Assembly: GCA_021820845.1 (NCBI GenBank)
Contig: JAKADC010000013.1
Location: 1 to 64,000 of the forward strand
Source of the DNA: Pseudomonadota bacterium
GTDB lineage: Bacteria; Pseudomonadota; Gammaproteobacteria; Burkholderiales; Thiobacillaceae
Reading direction: 5' to 3'
DNA: 64,000 nucleotides
Shown: in pieces, positions 46,708 through 55,427 of the stretch
Numbering within the stretch: the stretch's first letter is position 1
Layout of the letters: each line of letters begins with the position of its first letter
Position numbers and translations under genes: made by a program
Notes under the pieces: model-generated
The model's database searches: none
Seen by the model: only the letters and a program-made list of their open reading frames with translations
Told to the model about the DNA's origin: nothing

Positions 46708-47145
46708 ATGAAAAACCTTTTGCCAGTCTTCATTATTGGCAGTCTTGCCCAAGCGTCTTGGGCCGCGCCCGCAACCCCGGTGATCGATGTCTACAAAAGC
46801 CCGACTTGCGGGTGCTGCAATAAGTGGATCGATCACCTCAAGGCGAATGGATTCACCGTCAGAAGCCACGACACAGACAACGTGGCGCAGCACAAGGTTC
46901 GCCTCGGCGTGCCGTTCGGTTATGGTTCCTGCCATACCGCTGAGATTGGCGGGTACGTGGTCGAGGGCCACGTCCCGGCCGGGGAAATCAAGCGCCTGCT
47001 CCAGGAAAAACCGCATGCCCGCGGCCTGGTGGTGCCGGCCATGCCGGTCGGTTCGCCCGGCATGGAAGCCGGTGGCCGCAAGGATCCCTACAAAGTTTTT
47101 CTCGTAAACCAGAGGGGGTCCGTTCGGACCTACACCCAATACTGA
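46708..47145 (+). CDS. DUF411 metal-binding protein (CopG-like)
   Basis: A 145-residue exported protein. The signal peptide ends about ASWAAP, followed by the DUF411 thioredoxin-like core VIDVYKSPTCGCCNKWIDHL with its CGCC motif, GYGSCHTAEIGGYVVEGHVP with the third Cys, and GLVVPAMPVGSPGME. DUF411 proteins occur in copper and silver resistance clusters and probably bind or transfer Cu(I). It opens a three-gene group with CusF and the Met-rich protein, behind box 3. Confidence 0.92.
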   Translation: MKNLLPVFIIGSLAQASWAAPATPVIDVYKSPTCGCCNKWIDHLKANGFTVRSHDTDNVAQHKVRLGVPFGYGSCHTAEIGGYVVEGHVPAGEIKRLLQEKPHARGLVVPAMPVGSPGMEAGGRKDPYKVFLVNQRGSVRTYTQY

Positions 47146-47156
47146 AAGGAATGCCC

Positions 47157-47492
47157 ATGAATCCCATTCTGAACAGCCTGATTCTTGGCTTGAGCTTGAC
47201 CCTCGGACTGCCAGCCTGGGCCGATAAGCAACCCGCAAGCCACGACGGGGCTGCGGACCAAGCCGCCGTGCTTACCGAAGGCGTGGTTAAGAAGGTGGAC
47301 AAAACAGCGGGCAAGATAACCATCAAGCATGGCCCGCTGGAGAATCTGGGTATGCCGGGCATGACCATGGTTTTTCGCGTCAGCGATCCCAGTTGGCTCG
47401 ACCGAGTAAAGCCCGGAGACAACATTCATTTCCTTGCCAACATGGTGAACGGCGCACTTACCGTGACCACGCTCGAAGTCGTCAAACCGTAA
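47157..47492 (+). CDS. cusF: Periplasmic Cu/Ag-binding protein CusF
   Basis: The 111-residue protein has a signal peptide (SLILGLSLTLGLPAWA) and the CusF OB fold. The metal site is seen as the His in ITIKHGPLENLGMPGMTMVF plus the two Met of GMPGMTM and the Trp in DPSWLDRV, the same set as in E. coli CusF. It delivers Cu(I)/Ag(I) to a CusB-type adaptor. AAGGA sits at the right distance for the second of two close ATGs. Confidence 0.93.
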   Translation: MNPILNSLILGLSLTLGLPAWADKQPASHDGAADQAAVLTEGVVKKVDKTAGKITIKHGPLENLGMPGMTMVFRVSDPSWLDRVKPGDNIHFLANMVNGALTVTTLEVVKP

Positions 47493-47523
47493 TTTTTAAT
47501 TTATCCCACGCAAAGGAGTCACC

Positions 47524-48006
47524 ATGAAACGCCACGTACTATTTGCCACGCTGATGCTTTCCGCCTTGGCCATGCAGCCAGTTCTCGCGAATGACGCGCA
47601 CCACCCCGATCAAAAGGCCGGCGCCGCAGCGCCCGCTGCCGATCAGACGATCCAGAAGATGGAGGCCAATACCAAACGGATGCAGAGCCAGCTGGAGCAG
47701 ATGGCAAAGTCCAAAGACCCGGCTCAGCGCCAGAAATTGCTGCAGGAGCATATGCAGACCATGCAGGAAAACATGATGGCGGCGAGAAGCATGATGGGCG
47801 GCATGATGGACTGTCCGATGATGAGCGGAATGATGGGGGGCAAAGGCGGAATGATGGGCCAGGGCATGCAAGGCGGCGTGGCAGTGCAGGATGACATGAT
47901 GGCCAAGCGCATGGACATGATGGAGAAGCGCATGGATATGATGCAAATGATGATCCAATCGAATAGGGGCAAGCCTCAGGGCGGCCCTGAGGAACCGGCC
48001 AAATGA
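47524..48006 (+). CDS. Exported Met-rich protein, putative Cu(I) sink
   Basis: A 160-residue protein with a signal peptide (LFATLMLSALAMQPVLA) and a helical coiled-coil half (IQKMEANTKRMQSQLEQMAK) followed by an extreme Met/Gly region (ARSMMGGMMDCPMMSGMMGG) and MAKRMDMMEKRMDMMQMMIQ. Met clusters of this spacing are typical Cu(I) sites. It follows cusF by 31 bases and is the last gene before the IS. No domain family is recognised; a role in periplasmic copper binding is inferred. Confidence 0.75.
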   Translation: MKRHVLFATLMLSALAMQPVLANDAHHPDQKAGAAAPAADQTIQKMEANTKRMQSQLEQMAKSKDPAQRQKLLQEHMQTMQENMMAARSMMGGMMDCPMMSGMMGGKGGMMGQGMQGGVAVQDDMMAKRMDMMEKRMDMMQMMIQSNRGKPQGGPEEPAK

Positions 48007-48046
48007 TGACCGTTCGCGACGGAAATTGCCGTCGTGTTTACTTAGC

Positions 48047-49068
48047 TGTCGTTTCTCAATAGGTTGTTCACCCAAGCTGAGTGAAGATGAGGGTTCTCGA
48101 ATCCACCCAACTTCACTCGGAGGCCCGGATGAACAGTCATAAGAATGCCCGCTTGACGGCCAAAGGTCGAGCGCACCTCGTTGAACAGATCGCCCTGGTA
48201 GGCCTTTCCGAAGCCGCCCATCGCTCGGGCATCAGCACGCGCCGCGCCCGCATCTGGCAACAACGCGCGGCAGAAAGTCCAGATGCGTTGACGGATCGTT
48301 CATCACGCCCCCATGCCAGCCCGCGAGCCGCGCCTTGCGACAAGCGGGAGCGCATCGTCAACCTGCGGCGCAATCATCGCCTGACCTATGCCGTCATCGC
48401 CGGGCGCCTCGGGGTTTCCATTGCCACCGTCGGCCGCATCTGCGCACAGGCTGGCGTGGCCAAGCTGCCGCCACTGGAAGCGTCGCCGCCCACGCGCCGC
48501 TACGAGCGCAAGACACCGGGCGAACTGCTGCATCTGGACACCAAGAAACTGGCGCGCTTCGACCGCCCCGGCCACCGGGTGACGGGTGATGTCACGCAAT
48601 CCAGCAGAAAACCCGGCTATCACGCGCTGCATGTTGCGATCGACGACCATTCTCGGGTCGGCTTCAGCCTGATTCTGCCGGATGAAACAACCAGGAGCGC
48701 AATCCTCTTCTCCGTCGCGGCGCTGCGTTATTACAAGGCGCTTGGGGTAAGGATCACGGGCATCATGACGGACAACGGCTCGGCTTATCGCTCGAAGAAA
48801 TTCGCCAAGTTGCTGCGGCGCCTGAAGATCAGGCATGTGCGCACCCGCCCCTATACGCCGCGCACCAACGGCAAAGCTGAACGCTTCATCCAAACTCTGT
48901 TGCGGGAATGGGCGTATGCCTACACCTATCCGAATTCAGACGCTCGAAGCGCCGAGCTGCCGTTCTGGATTCAGCACTACAATTTCTACCGCCCTCATTC
49001 AGCTACTGCAGGAAAACCCCCTGCGACACGACTCGGCTTCGATGGGAACAACGTGGTGAGAAACTACA
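48047..49068 (+). mobile_element. Intact IS481-family insertion sequence
   Basis: Terminal inverted repeats: left TGTCGTTTCTCAATAGG, right (reverse complement) TGTAGTTTCTCACCACG, both continuing GTTGTTC. The symmetry extends outward to CTTAGC on the left and GCTAAG on the right, so the element may be 6 bases longer on each side. No direct target duplication is evident, which suggests recombination after insertion. Contains one transposase gene. Confidence 0.85.
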
Positions 49069-49073
49069 GCTAA
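48129..49073 (+). CDS. IS481-family transposase
   Basis: The 314-residue DDE transposase has an N-terminal HTH pair (MNSHKNARLTAKGRAHLVEQ; RNHRLTYAVIAGRLGVSIAT) and an rve catalytic core: first Asp in LLHLDTKKLARF, second in GIMTDNGSAYRS, Glu in TNGKAERFIQTLLREW. The residues are all present and the frame is complete. The stop codon lies at the very edge of the right terminal repeat. Confidence 0.95.
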   Translation: MNSHKNARLTAKGRAHLVEQIALVGLSEAAHRSGISTRRARIWQQRAAESPDALTDRSSRPHASPRAAPCDKRERIVNLRRNHRLTYAVIAGRLGVSIATVGRICAQAGVAKLPPLEASPPTRRYERKTPGELLHLDTKKLARFDRPGHRVTGDVTQSSRKPGYHALHVAIDDHSRVGFSLILPDETTRSAILFSVAALRYYKALGVRITGIMTDNGSAYRSKKFAKLLRRLKIRHVRTRPYTPRTNGKAERFIQTLLREWAYAYTYPNSDARSAELPFWIQHYNFYRPHSATAGKPPATRLGFDGNNVVRNYS

Positions 49074-50624
49074 GGTGGTGTTCATTTCCGGGGCGTAGCG
49101 CCTGTAAACGCCACGACCATGATGCTTGGCGCTATACATGGCGGCATCGGCGTTCTTCAGCAGGGTGTCGGTATCGTCCGCGTCGAGCGGAAACACTGAG
49201 ATGCCGATACTGGTCGAGGAGAATAATTCGTGTTCGCCGACATGGAACGGCTCGGCGAAAAGTTCGATGATCTTTTCGGCTACCAGTTCCGCATCACGGA
49301 CATGGGGGACGTCGTCGAGCATGATGGTGAATTCGTCGCCCCCCAGCCTGGCCACCGTGTCGCTTCTGCGTACCACGTCACGCAGGCGTTCTGCAACCCG
49401 ACGCAGCAGTTCGTCGCCAGTTTCGTGACCGAGCGTGTCGTTGACGTTCTTGAAATGGTCGAGGTCGAGGAACATCACAGCCAACAGTTTCGGATGACGC
49501 TGCGCCTGAGCCGCGGCCTGGGTCAACCGGTCGAGGAAGAGACGGCGGTTGGGCAGGCCGGTGAGCATGTCATAGTAGGCCAACTGCGTCAGCTGCTCCT
49601 CGAACGCCTTGCGTTCGCTGATGTCCTGCGCCACCGCCGCCATGAGCTGCTGCTCGCCATGCTTGAAGGCGCTGACGGACAGCAGCATGGGGAAAGATTT
49701 GCCATTCTTTCTGCGGGCAGCGAATGAAAGCACATCCCCGTCGAGAAGCCGGGCACAGGATTCGCGCAGGCCAGACTCGTCTTCCACCAGATGGTAGAAG
49801 GGCATGCCTGCCGCCTCGTCGGCGTCGTAGCCGAACATACGCTGTGCGGAGGCATTGAGGGCCTCGATCTGGCAACTCTGGTTGATGATGATCACGCCCT
49901 CTGCCAGGTTCTCCAGCACCGCACGGTGGCGGGATTCATGCGCCGCCGCTTCCTCGCCGCGTTTGACGATCTCGCCTCTCATGAACTCCAGGTCCCTGGC
50001 CAGGTCGCCAACCTCATCGAGATTGGTATCGACGTTCAGGGTGCGTCGCATATTGCCGCCGGCAATCTCGCGGGAGGCACGCTGCAACTCGGTGAGCGGC
50101 CGGGTCAGGCGCATGGCCAGCGCAGCGGACAGCAGCAACAGTAGCCACAGGTAGATAAATCCAATGGCGAAGCCGAGATGGTACAGACTGCGAATTTTTT
50201 CGCCGAGGAAGGATTCGTCGTAACACAAGCGGAGGATGCCGTGCGTTTCGCCGTTCAGGGCGGTGACCGGTACGGCCAGACAGTAGTTGCTGTCGCCATG
50301 ATCGCCGAAGGAGAAGTCTTCCTTGAATGTGCGATCCGCAGCGCCTGTCGGGTCGAAGCGCGCGTACGTCACTTCGCCGGACAACTGGACATCGGCCAGT
50401 AGAGCCGCGACTCGGCCTTGCCGGGTATCCTGACCCACCAGGCTGGATAGGATTTGCGCCTGGCTGCGCACGTGGTTGATGAACTGCTCCTCGTAGTCGC
50501 GCTTGACGTAATGCATGACGCCCGCGATCAGGATAGCGCCGATCACGAAATTCATCAGCAGCATGCCGGTGACCATCCGGCCCGGCATGCTGCGCAGGAA
50601 ACGGACGATCAGTTTCCCTGCCAT
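48999..50624 (-). CDS. HAMP-PAS-GGDEF diguanylate cyclase with IS-derived C-terminus
   Basis: A 541-residue membrane sensor. TM1 (about 13-35) and TM2 (about 150-172) flank a periplasmic domain, then HAMP (LTRPLTELQRASREIAGGNM), PAS (about 245-345) and GGDEF (about 350-515) with ARLGGDEFTIMLDD. An RxxD inhibitory site (RRSD) stands five residues before GGDEF, so activity and product control look intact. After YRRYAPEMN the last 26 residues are read from the right end of the adjacent IS, so the native C-terminus (perhaps an EAL domain, since PEMN often precedes one) is gone. It overlaps the upstream binding-protein gene by 16 bases. Confidence 0.88.
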   Translation of the reverse strand: MAGKLIVRFLRSMPGRMVTGMLLMNFVIGAILIAGVMHYVKRDYEEQFINHVRSQAQILSSLVGQDTRQGRVAALLADVQLSGEVTYARFDPTGAADRTFKEDFSFGDHGDSNYCLAVPVTALNGETHGILRLCYDESFLGEKIRSLYHLGFAIGFIYLWLLLLLSAALAMRLTRPLTELQRASREIAGGNMRRTLNVDTNLDEVGDLARDLEFMRGEIVKRGEEAAAHESRHRAVLENLAEGVIIINQSCQIEALNASAQRMFGYDADEAAGMPFYHLVEDESGLRESCARLLDGDVLSFAARRKNGKSFPMLLSVSAFKHGEQQLMAAVAQDISERKAFEEQLTQLAYYDMLTGLPNRRLFLDRLTQAAAQAQRHPKLLAVMFLDLDHFKNVNDTLGHETGDELLRRVAERLRDVVRRSDTVARLGGDEFTIMLDDVPHVRDAELVAEKIIELFAEPFHVGEHELFSSTSIGISVFPLDADDTDTLLKNADAAMYSAKHHGRGVYRRYAPEMNTTLAVVSHHVVPIEAESCRRGFSCSS

Positions 50625-51079
50625 AGATCGGCCACGACCTTGAGATCGGGCCGCGCGGCGGACCTGTCGGCCCACATGTAGGTCACGGCGGACCTGTCGG
50701 CCAGCAGGGCATCGACCAGCGCCGTTTCCGAATCGAAGCGCGCCGGGCGGCTGCCGCCGCCGCGCATGGCCCGAATCAGCAGGGCGCGCTCGTACGCGTC
50801 GCGCGACATGAAAATGACCTTCTGCAAGAACGCTTCCTCCAGCACCGTATCGCTGGCGTTGCGCAGGGGATGCAGGGGGTCGCCGGACGGCGCGGCGGCC
50901 ATCGGCACGCCCAGGAACAGCTTGCGGGCGTCGCCAGGCGACAGGCGGGCGATGTTCGAGTCGCGGGCGGCGACCAGCACCATCTTGCGCATGCCGTCCG
51001 CCCAGGCGGCACTCACGCCGGGCGGGCACATAGCGGCCAGGCTGCAAACCAGCGCCGCGATGAATTTTCTTCTTGTCAT
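50609..51079 (-). CDS. Periplasmic phosphate-binding-protein-like protein
   Basis: The 156-residue product has a signal peptide (MTRRKFIAALVCSLAAMCPP, cleaved near SAAWA) and one lobe of a PstS-like periplasmic fold: SPGDARKLFLGVPMAAAPSG, EEAFLQKVIFMSRDAYERAL, and AVTYMWADRS near the end. At this length it is a half-size binding protein, the type often found paired with GGDEF sensors. The start is placed at the RR signal. It overlaps both neighbours, so the porin, binding protein and cyclase form one translationally coupled operon. Confidence 0.75.
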   Translation of the reverse strand: MTRRKFIAALVCSLAAMCPPGVSAAWADGMRKMVLVAARDSNIARLSPGDARKLFLGVPMAAAPSGDPLHPLRNASDTVLEEAFLQKVIFMSRDAYERALLIRAMRGGGSRPARFDSETALVDALLADRSAVTYMWADRSAARPDLKVVADLWQGN

Positions 51080-52146
51080 GGGAATACCGCACTCCACTGG
51101 ATCTGCACCTGGTGGTAGCTCACATCCTGCCTTTCCACGCGGCTCCCCTCGATTTTGATTGCCTGATTCCGGGCCACGTCGTAGCGCAGGCCGATCAACT
51201 GTTTGTTCAGCACGAAATCCGGCAATAGCGCGAGCAGGGGGTCGTTGTTCGTACCGCCGCTGTCCTCCAGCCGCACAACGGCCGTGCTGCTCGACGCAAT
51301 GCGGTATTCGCCCTGCACATAGCCGTACAGAAAGCTGCCGGAAGCCGTTGCGCCGCCGCCTTCCAGTTCATGTGAAAAAACGTACAGTTCCGCGATGACG
51401 CGGAAGGGGTCGGATTCCCAATTGGCGAACACGCCGCCGACGTTCTGCGTGATGCTGGTCCAGGCGCTGTTTTCCACAGGTATGTCGTTGCGCGCAAGGA
51501 AAACGCCGGCCTTGGACGGCGAGGTTTCGTCGGGGACGTAGGAGAGGCGCAGGCCCAGCGACAGGTCGCCGAGCTTGCCGGGTCCAACGATATCGGGGGA
51601 TTCCAGCGCCGTATCCTTCATGACCGCGCCCTTGCCGATGCCCAGGGAATAGTTAAACAGGCCTCCCCCCCATTGGCTGAGCGTGCCTTCCAGTTGCGCG
51701 CCCACGTAATGCAGCGGCAGCGCGGCCGAATCATCCACCGCGCCCGGCTTGTCGATGGTCGTTTGCAGATAGGCGCCATGGTGAAACTGGGTGTTCCAGT
51801 AGCCTTGCAGGTTATGGAATTTGCCAACAGACAGGGTATTTCCTGGATTAAGCTGCCATCCCACGCTCAAGCGGGCCAGTTCCTGCTCGTGCTCGGAAAC
51901 GTATATCTCGGCGAGCCAGGGCATGGGACCGAAACGGCCGATGCCAAGCACGTCCAGCGTGGGATCGACGTGGTTGCGCGCCAGCTCGTCGCCCTGTGGT
52001 AATCCCGATCGGTTAACTGCCGTAACAGCGGGAAAGAACAGCCATTCGGACTGAGATTCCGCGTGGGCGTTCAGGGGGCCGGCGCACAAGGCCAAGGCGG
52101 CGGCCAGCAAGCGGACTGGCCGCTTGACCACGAGGCAGATCGGCAT
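51076..52146 (-). CDS. Outer-membrane porin-like beta-barrel protein
   Basis: A 356-residue exported protein. The signal peptide ends at PLNAHA and the mature chain alternates polar and aromatic residues typical of barrel strands (LSVGWQLNPGNTLSVGKFHN; DLSLGLRLSYVPDETSPSKA), finishing with a terminal Phe-Pro (QIQWSAVFP). GGAG five bases before the chosen ATG fixes the start and removes ten upstream codons. It is the first gene of the porin/binding-protein/cyclase operon; the ligand is unknown. Confidence 0.72.
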   Translation of the reverse strand: MPICLVVKRPVRLLAAALALCAGPLNAHAESQSEWLFFPAVTAVNRSGLPQGDELARNHVDPTLDVLGIGRFGPMPWLAEIYVSEHEQELARLSVGWQLNPGNTLSVGKFHNLQGYWNTQFHHGAYLQTTIDKPGAVDDSAALPLHYVGAQLEGTLSQWGGGLFNYSLGIGKGAVMKDTALESPDIVGPGKLGDLSLGLRLSYVPDETSPSKAGVFLARNDIPVENSAWTSITQNVGGVFANWESDPFRVIAELYVFSHELEGGGATASGSFLYGYVQGEYRIASSSTAVVRLEDSGGTNNDPLLALLPDFVLNKQLIGLRYDVARNQAIKIEGSRVERQDVSYHQVQIQWSAVFP

Positions 52147-52252
52147 GAAGTCTCCCGGAAGGATTTTTTTAGGCATTTTGCTTGTTATCGGCTCGTTTAT
52201 ACGAGTCTTTATGCAGCGTTACGGCAAGATCACGTATCTCCGGAGTAGGAAG

Positions 52253-54583
52253 TCATTGCTCGCTCGCCCGATAGCCCAGCAGGCGCAGCGCGTTGATGAC
52301 CACGACCACGGTCGACCCCTCGTGGATCAGCACCGCCACACCGATGCCGGCCCAGCCGAACAGGGTGGCGGGAATCAGCAAGGCCACCACGCCCAGCGAC
52401 ACCCACAGGTTCTGGCGGATAATGCGTCGCGACGCGCGGCTCAAGGCCACGGCGAACGGCAGTTTGGAGAGATCGTCGGCCATCAGCGCCACGTCCGCGG
52501 TTTCCAGCGCCACGTCGGTGCCGGCGCCGCCCATGGCGATGCCAACCGTGGCGCGCGCCATGGCCGGGGCGTCGTTGACGCCATCGCCGACCATGGCCAC
52601 CTGCCCGTAGCGTTGCCCGAGTGCTTCCATGGCCTTGACCTTCTCCTCCGGCAACAGGCCCGCTTGCACTTCGTCCAGGCCCACCGCATCGGCGATGGCG
52701 CGCCCCACGCGCTCGTTGTCGCCGGTGAGCATGATGGTCTTGCGGATCCCGCTGCGGTGCAGGCGTTCCAGCACCTGCTTCGCGCCTGCGCGCGGGGTGT
52801 CGGCCAGCGCCACGACGCCGAGGAACTGCCCGTCAGCCTGGACCAGCATGAGGCTCTTGCCTTCGGTTCCAAGACGCTCGGCCTGCTGCAGGATGGCTTC
52901 TGGGATGACTTCGCTTTCAAACAATCTGACGTTGCCGATGGCGATTTTTTGTCCATCAAGTTCGGCGCGTAATCCTTTTCCGGTCACGGCTTCGACGTCG
53001 CCGGCTTCCTTCCAGCTCAAGCCGCGCCGCTTCGCCTCGGTCACCACCGCCTGCGCCAGCGGATGCGCGCTGCGGCTTTCCACCGCGGCGGCAATTTTCA
53101 GCAATCCGTCCTCGCTTCCGCCGACGGCAACGATGTCGGTTACTTCAGGCTTGCCGACGGTCAGGGTGCCGGTCTTGTCGAAGGCGATGGCGGTCAGCAC
53201 GCCGAGATTCTCCAGGTGTGCGCCGCCCTTGATCAGCACGCCGCCGCGCGCGGCGCGGGCGATACCGGAGAGCACCGCCGACGGGGTGGCGATGGCGAGC
53301 GCGCAGGGGGACGCCGCCACCAGCACCGCCATGGCGCGGTAAAAGGATTCGGCGAAGGGGAAGCCGAACAGCGGCGGCAACGCGATCAGCAGTGCGGTTC
53401 CCACCAGCACGGCCGGCACGAAGATCTGCTCGAAACGGTCGGTGAAGCGCTGGGTGGGGGACTTCTGCGTCTGCGCCTCGGCCACCATCGTGACCATGCG
53501 CGACAGTGTGCTCTCCTGCGCCAGCTTGGTCACCTCGATCGTCAGAACGCCTTCGCCGTTGACCGTGCCGGCAAATACCTTGTCGCCCGGCGCCTTGTCC
53601 ACCGGCATGGATTCGCCGGTGACCGGCGCCTGGTCGACCGCCGAGCTGCCGGTCGCCACCACGCCGTCGGCGGGAATGCGCTGGCCGGGCTTGACGACCG
53701 CGCGGTCGCCGCGCTGCAAGGCTTCGACCCGCACCTCGATCTCCGCGCCGTCGCGCTGCACGACGGCGGTCTTGGGCGCCAGGTCCGCCAGCGCTTCGAT
53801 GGCCTTGCGCGCGCGGTCCATCGCCATGTGTTCCAGCGCATGGCCGAGGCTGAACAGGAACAGCAGCAGCGCGCCTTCCGCCCAAGCGCCCAGCGCCGCA
53901 GCCCCGGCCGCTGCGACGATCATCAGGGTGTCGATGTCGAAGCTGCGGCTCTTCACGCTCTGCCAGGCATCGCGCAGGGTATAGAAACCGCCCGCCGCAT
54001 AGGCGCCCAGCAACAAGCCGAGCGAGAGCGTACGCGGCGCGCCTGCGAGGCCCGCGAGCCAGCCGGCCAGCAACAGCAGGCCGGCCATGCCGCTGAAAAC
54101 CAACTCGCGATGCTCGGCGAGCCATCCGGCCTCATGGCCTTCCTCCAGCACGGCATAACCGAGCGCCTGGATGCGCTGGACGATCGCCGGACGCGCGATT
54201 TTTTCGCTGTCGTACTCCAGGCGCAGGCGCTCCGCGGCGTAGCTCACCGAGGCCTCCAGCACGCCATCCATGCGCGTCAGCGCATGCTCGATCACGGTGG
54301 CGCAGGTGGGACAGTCCATGCCGTCGATGCGCAGGCTTTCGTGGCGATAGCGATTGCCGATCTTCGCGCCGGCCGCCTGCGCCAGTTCGCGCACCCGGCT
54401 CACGCTGAATTGCTGCGGGTCGTAGTGCAGGCACAGGCGGGCGTTGCCGTCCTCGCGGACCAAGTGCACTTTTTCCAGGCCCTCGGCCTGCAGCAAATTA
54501 GTCAGCCTCCCTATGCAGGCGTCGCGCTCGTCGGGGACATCCGGCAAGACCAGGGACAAGTCCAATTTAAGTTTTTCGGCCAT
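52253..54583 (-). CDS. Heavy-metal P-type ATPase with SPC motif (P1B-4-like)
   Basis: A 776-residue exporter. The N-terminus holds a degenerate ferredoxin-like domain (about 1-75) without Cys and a proper HMA domain (about 80-150) with GMDCPTC. Core motifs are TGESMPVDKAP, VAASPCALAIATPSAV (SPC in place of CPC in TM6), DKTGTLTVGKPE, ESRSAHPLAQAVV and GDGVNDAPAMA, and the last helix contains LIHEGSTVVVVIN. SPC plus HEGxT are the transport-site signature of the P1B-4 group (Co, Fe, Zn and related), most of which lack an N-terminal HMA domain, so this one is unusual. It ends the 9-kb minus-strand efflux operon. Confidence 0.92.
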   Translation of the reverse strand: MAEKLKLDLSLVLPDVPDERDACIGRLTNLLQAEGLEKVHLVREDGNARLCLHYDPQQFSVSRVRELAQAAGAKIGNRYRHESLRIDGMDCPTCATVIEHALTRMDGVLEASVSYAAERLRLEYDSEKIARPAIVQRIQALGYAVLEEGHEAGWLAEHRELVFSGMAGLLLLAGWLAGLAGAPRTLSLGLLLGAYAAGGFYTLRDAWQSVKSRSFDIDTLMIVAAAGAAALGAWAEGALLLFLFSLGHALEHMAMDRARKAIEALADLAPKTAVVQRDGAEIEVRVEALQRGDRAVVKPGQRIPADGVVATGSSAVDQAPVTGESMPVDKAPGDKVFAGTVNGEGVLTIEVTKLAQESTLSRMVTMVAEAQTQKSPTQRFTDRFEQIFVPAVLVGTALLIALPPLFGFPFAESFYRAMAVLVAASPCALAIATPSAVLSGIARAARGGVLIKGGAHLENLGVLTAIAFDKTGTLTVGKPEVTDIVAVGGSEDGLLKIAAAVESRSAHPLAQAVVTEAKRRGLSWKEAGDVEAVTGKGLRAELDGQKIAIGNVRLFESEVIPEAILQQAERLGTEGKSLMLVQADGQFLGVVALADTPRAGAKQVLERLHRSGIRKTIMLTGDNERVGRAIADAVGLDEVQAGLLPEEKVKAMEALGQRYGQVAMVGDGVNDAPAMARATVGIAMGGAGTDVALETADVALMADDLSKLPFAVALSRASRRIIRQNLWVSLGVVALLIPATLFGWAGIGVAVLIHEGSTVVVVINALRLLGYRASEQ

Positions 54584-54631
54584 GCTGCCGCTCCTCAGGA
54601 ATCAAACGATCACAGCGGGATAGGCGCTGCG

Positions 54632-54934
54632 TTACTGCCGGGGTTTGCCGCATTGGCCGCAGAACTGCGCGCCCGCCGCCAACTCCGCGCCGCAACCGGA
54701 ACATTTGGCGGCCGCCAGTGACGCGCCGCATTGCCGGCAGAAGCGCGCGTCGCGCGCATTGGCGCTGCCGCACTTGAGGCAGGCGATTGCCGGGCTGCCG
54801 TCTTGCGGATAGCCTGGATTACCCCCATAGCCGCCATGCCGGGAACCGCCGTGATGGCCGCCCCGGTAGCTGCCGTGGTGGCCGCCGAATTTGCCGCCTA
54901 TCAAATTCCCGAGCATGCGTTCAAGGAATCCCAT
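54632..54934 (-). CDS. Double zinc-ribbon protein with His/Gly-rich linker
   Basis: A 100-residue cytosolic protein. An N-terminal helix (MGFLERMLGNLIGGKFGGHH) leads into a Gly/His-rich stretch (GGHHGGSRHGGYGG), then two zinc ribbons: CLKCGSANARDARFCRQCG and CSGCGAELAAGAQFCGQCG. It lies between the PII-like gene and the P-type ATPase, about 50 bases from the latter. The His-rich linker could bind metal before hand-over to the ATPase; this is inference. Confidence 0.8.
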   Translation of the reverse strand: MGFLERMLGNLIGGKFGGHHGSYRGGHHGGSRHGGYGGNPGYPQDGSPAIACLKCGSANARDARFCRQCGASLAAAKCSGCGAELAAGAQFCGQCGKPRQ

Positions 54935-55032
54935 GATTTACTCCTTCAATAGTGGATTGAGATAAAAATCCGATTTCGCTTACTGGGTTCAGGACGTGGG
55001 CACAGGCCATCACCTGAACCCAGGTTCGCTCG

Positions 55033-55371
55033 TTACATGGCCCCGACAGGGATTGCCCTGACAATGTCGATCACGAATATCCACCCTGGATCGGCCTGGC
55101 CGGTGCGGGCGGTGCGCGCGATGATGCCCACCAGTTCGTCCACCTGATGGTCTTCGCAGATCAGTTCCAGCTTGGATTCGTAAATGACCTCCTCGGCCAG
55201 TTCGATGGAGTAGTGCTGCTCCCTCGCGTCCACCGCCTTCAGCAGGCTCTGCACGGGGATGACGGCAAGATTGCGGCAGCCGGCGCTCGCGTTGCATTGC
55301 CCCGAGTCCTTGAGGGCGCGAATCACGTCGCCGATACGGTGGTTGTGGATGTAAGCCTTGATTTCTTTCAT
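55033..55371 (-). CDS. PII-like regulator of the metal-efflux-associated group (PII-NG-like)
   Basis: A 112-residue PII-fold protein starting MKEIKAYIHNHRIGDVIRAL, with a short atypical T-loop region (CNASAGCRNLAVIPVQSLLK), a BIAEIV-like middle and KLELICEDHQVDELVGIIAR near the end. It lacks the uridylylated Tyr segment of classical GlnB. PII-NG proteins are known beside heavy-metal RND pumps. It sits right after the CzcA-like gene in the same operon, so it may sense a nucleotide or metal and tune efflux. Confidence 0.85.
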   Translation of the reverse strand: MKEIKAYIHNHRIGDVIRALKDSGQCNASAGCRNLAVIPVQSLLKAVDAREQHYSIELAEEVIYESKLELICEDHQVDELVGIIARTARTGQADPGWIFVIDIVRAIPVGAM

Positions 55372-55427
55372 GCGTTTTCTCCTGTCTGGTGATTGCGTGC
55401 GGTCCAGACGGGCCGCACGCTACGGGT

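Noticed and set aside
48041-49074. CTTAGC and GCTAAG at the IS borders as a target-site duplication
   Set aside because: They are inverted, not direct, repeats, so they extend the terminal repeats and do not form a duplication.
53063-54721. Long plus-strand open frame opposite the P-type ATPase
   Set aside because: The ATPase on the other strand has all catalytic motifs; this frame is His/Gln/Arg-rich with none.
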